Assembly: GCA_038231215.1 (NCBI GenBank)
Contig: JBBRLS010000004.1
Span: forward strand, 62,001-126,000
DNA from: Schlegelella_A sp038231215
GTDB lineage: Bacteria > Pseudomonadota > Gammaproteobacteria > Burkholderiales > Burkholderiaceae_C
DNA length: 64,000 bases
Reading direction: 5' to 3'
Positions 62,938 to 64,000 of the stretch are shown piece by piece (position 1 is the first letter of the stretch; each line of letters opens with the position of its first letter). A program made the position numbers and the translations under genes. The notes beneath the pieces were generated by a model. That model saw only the letters and a program-made list of their open reading frames with translations, did no database searches and was not told the origin of the DNA.

Positions 62938-63063
62938 TAGGCCGTTGTTCCCCGGGCCGGAAGCCTTCCCAGGTAGCACTTCCCGAGTGTGGTGCGCCGA
63001 TTTTGCGTTGCACCTATCGTCCGACGCGTGCTGACGCGCGCCTGTGATGGTGAGTGCGCTAAA

Positions 63064-63100
63064 TTCCCTACCCCCCGGTCGACGCACCGGGAGAAGGGAA
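63064..63100 (-). terminator. Hairpin after the EAL-like gene
   Basis: Nested inverted arms (GGGAA/TTCCC outside and ACCGGG/CCCGGT inside, 63064-63100) sit directly after the minus-strand stop at 63103. Read on that strand it is followed by TTTAGC, so it is terminator-like but has only a weak T tract. Confidence 0.4.
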
Positions 63101-63102
63101 GA

Positions 63103-63717
63103 TCATCTAGCGACCGTATGAGCCTCGCGCAGTGGCCTGGCCGTCAAGACGGCCTGCTCGCTTGGAGCAGCCGGCGTCGCCACGTAGTCGAACTCGAAAC
63201 CCGCGCTGGAGCAGCCGCGAACTGCATGGGTTGCGAGCGTGGCGAGGCCGAGGTCGTGGGTGAGCCTCAGCATGGCGTCGAGGATGCAAGCCGTCCTGCC
63301 GTCCTCGCAGGCTAGCTGAATGAAGCTGTCGTCGAAGCGCACTGCCGCGATCAGCTCACCGCACACCGCGCTGAGCGGCGTATGAGAATTGACGTGATCG
63401 AGAACGATACCGACGCGGTGGTCTGTCAAAAACTCCGCATCCATTGCAGAAAGAATGTCTCGATCGACGGCGATGAATATTCGAGCGCCGCGCGCCAAAT
63501 TGGACGCCCGAGACACGGCGCCGGCGACTTCATCGGAGCGGACTGAATGCAATGCCGCGAAGACAAACGTAGGAGGCGCGACGTGGGTGTCGATGGTTCG
63601 CTTGCCGACTCCGATCCCCGTCCGACGTTGAATTGGCGCTTGATGCGCGATCTCAAGGCCCCATCGTGACGGATCTGAAGTGGATTCCCACCGGATCACC
63701 GAAGTGCCGATGCTCAT
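63103..63717 (-). CDS. Degenerate EAL-domain protein
   Basis: A 204-residue protein with a weak but ordered EAL-domain pattern. HQAPIQRRTGIGVGKRTI aligns with the family line xYQPIxxxxTGxxxGxEAL, the EAL motif being Arg-Thr-Ile (40-42). GIVLDHVNSHTPLSAV replaces the DDFGTGYSSL line, VRFDDSFI the KIDRSFV line, and LTHDLGLATLATHAV the LGLxxVAEGVE line. Most metal- and c-di-GMP-binding residues are lost, so phosphodiesterase activity is not expected. The gene is in the lower-GC right end, with a hairpin after its stop. The ATG at 63717 is used. Confidence 0.55.
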   Translation of the reverse strand: MSIGTSVIRWESTSDPSRWGLEIAHQAPIQRRTGIGVGKRTIDTHVAPPTFVFAALHSVRSDEVAGAVSRASNLARGARIFIAVDRDILSAMDAEFLTDHRVGIVLDHVNSHTPLSAVCGELIAAVRFDDSFIQLACEDGRTACILDAMLRLTHDLGLATLATHAVRGCSSAGFEFDYVATPAAPSEQAVLTARPLREAHTVAR

Positions 63718-63753
63718 GGCTTGGACCGTTTCCGAGCCGCTTGTCGGTGAAGC

Positions 63754-63981
63754 TCAAGGGTACTTAAGGACCGAGAAAACGTACGGCCAGTCGATGTGAA
63801 TGTCGGGGTGGTCGGTCTTGGCCAAGAAGTCGTAGTACCAATGGCCTGCTCTTCGAAGTCGTGCCTCGAACTCGCAAGTCGGCATGACGAAAATCCAGTG
63901 GGGAATGTTATTGCCGTACGAAATGGGAAACGGGCCGCCTTGTAATTCGTCGAACTGGAGCGAACGAAAGACTTGCGCCAT
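63754..63981 (-). CDS. Hypothetical protein, 75 residues
   Basis: Unknown. The protein is rich in aromatic residues and lacks a signal or membrane segment. It includes GGPFPISYGNNIPHWIFVMPTCEFEARLRRAGHWYYDF and ends HIDWPYVFSVLKYP. The ATG at 63981 is 19 bp from the window edge, so upstream context is unseen. Its base composition (clearly lower GC than the core genes) and its neighbour, a degenerate EAL gene, suggest an accessory block that continues beyond the window. Confidence 0.45.
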   Translation of the reverse strand: MAQVFRSLQFDELQGGPFPISYGNNIPHWIFVMPTCEFEARLRRAGHWYYDFLAKTDHPDIHIDWPYVFSVLKYP

Positions 63982-64000
63982 CGACCTGCGCCCGCCAGTG

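Noticed and set aside
63426..63656. 76-residue frame inside the EAL-like gene on the same strand
   Set aside because: It is an alternative frame of the same region with no motif, and the 204-residue frame has the ordered EAL pattern.

Overview
The window reads as a chromosomal segment from a high-GC betaproteobacterium of the order Burkholderiales, probably near the Rubrivivax/Leptothrix/Methylibium group. The reasons are the dense GC-rich coding, the block lpxA-lpxB-rnhB-(SpoU methylase) followed by ppsR/ppsA, the rpsF-priB-rpsR-rplI-dnaB block, and the alaA-hom-thrC-moeA-moaD-moaE run. The placement is inference from gene order and protein resemblance; no search was run.

Layout: 1-6.4 kb holds the end of the lipid A operon, a SpoU methylase and the divergent ppsR/ppsA pair. 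6.4-18.8 kb holds an acetyltransferase, moaA, an NlpC/P60 hydrolase, acuI-like and isochorismatase-like genes, a 4-hydroxybutyryl-CoA-dehydratase-like gene translationally coupled to a PrpE-like ligase, a secreted subtilase, PIN-PhoH, a peroxiredoxin and an Mth938-fold protein. 18.8-25.2 kb is a tight run from alanine/threonine synthesis into molybdopterin synthesis and fluoride export. clpB (25.3-27.9 kb) follows a good heat-shock promoter. A divergent pair then separates an odd roadblock-type protein with Trp/Thr-Arg repeats from the ribosomal/primosomal operon and dnaB (29.8-32.8 kb).

32.8-45.2 kb carries a transporter, two alpha/beta hydrolases, a DUF5666-DUF6502-DUF5666 operon divergent from a class III adenylate cyclase across a CRP-like dyad, then dusA, an O-methyltransferase, a second DMT transporter and an omega-aminotransferase. 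45.5-51.3 kb has isocitrate lyase, a CoA-binding protein, metY, an acyl-CoA synthetase and a crotonase. 51.4-55.7 kb is a complete CUT1-type sugar ABC transporter behind a GntR-like palindrome. 56.5-60.7 kb is a four-gene minus-strand operon joined by ATGA overlaps: ETF-quinone oxidoreductase, Fe/2OG dioxygenase, 2-hydroxyacid dehydrogenase and a gluconate-5-dehydrogenase-like SDR. The transporter and the two dehydrogenases may together serve sugar-acid use.

The right end (about 62.7-64.0 kb) changes character: a truncated response-regulator receiver, a degenerate EAL-type protein, a 75-residue orphan and visibly lower GC point to a remodelled or acquired boundary. A dispersed palindromic repeat (arms starting GTCATCCTGAGCG) occurs at four intergenic sites, and at 56.4 kb it grades into a 19-bp tandem array. 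I found no IS element, CRISPR array, tRNA or rRNA, and no clear defence island. The best candidates for something little described are the DUF5666/DUF6502/cyclase locus, the WxATRA-repeat roadblock protein, the AbfD-like enzyme lacking cluster ligands, and the repeat family.
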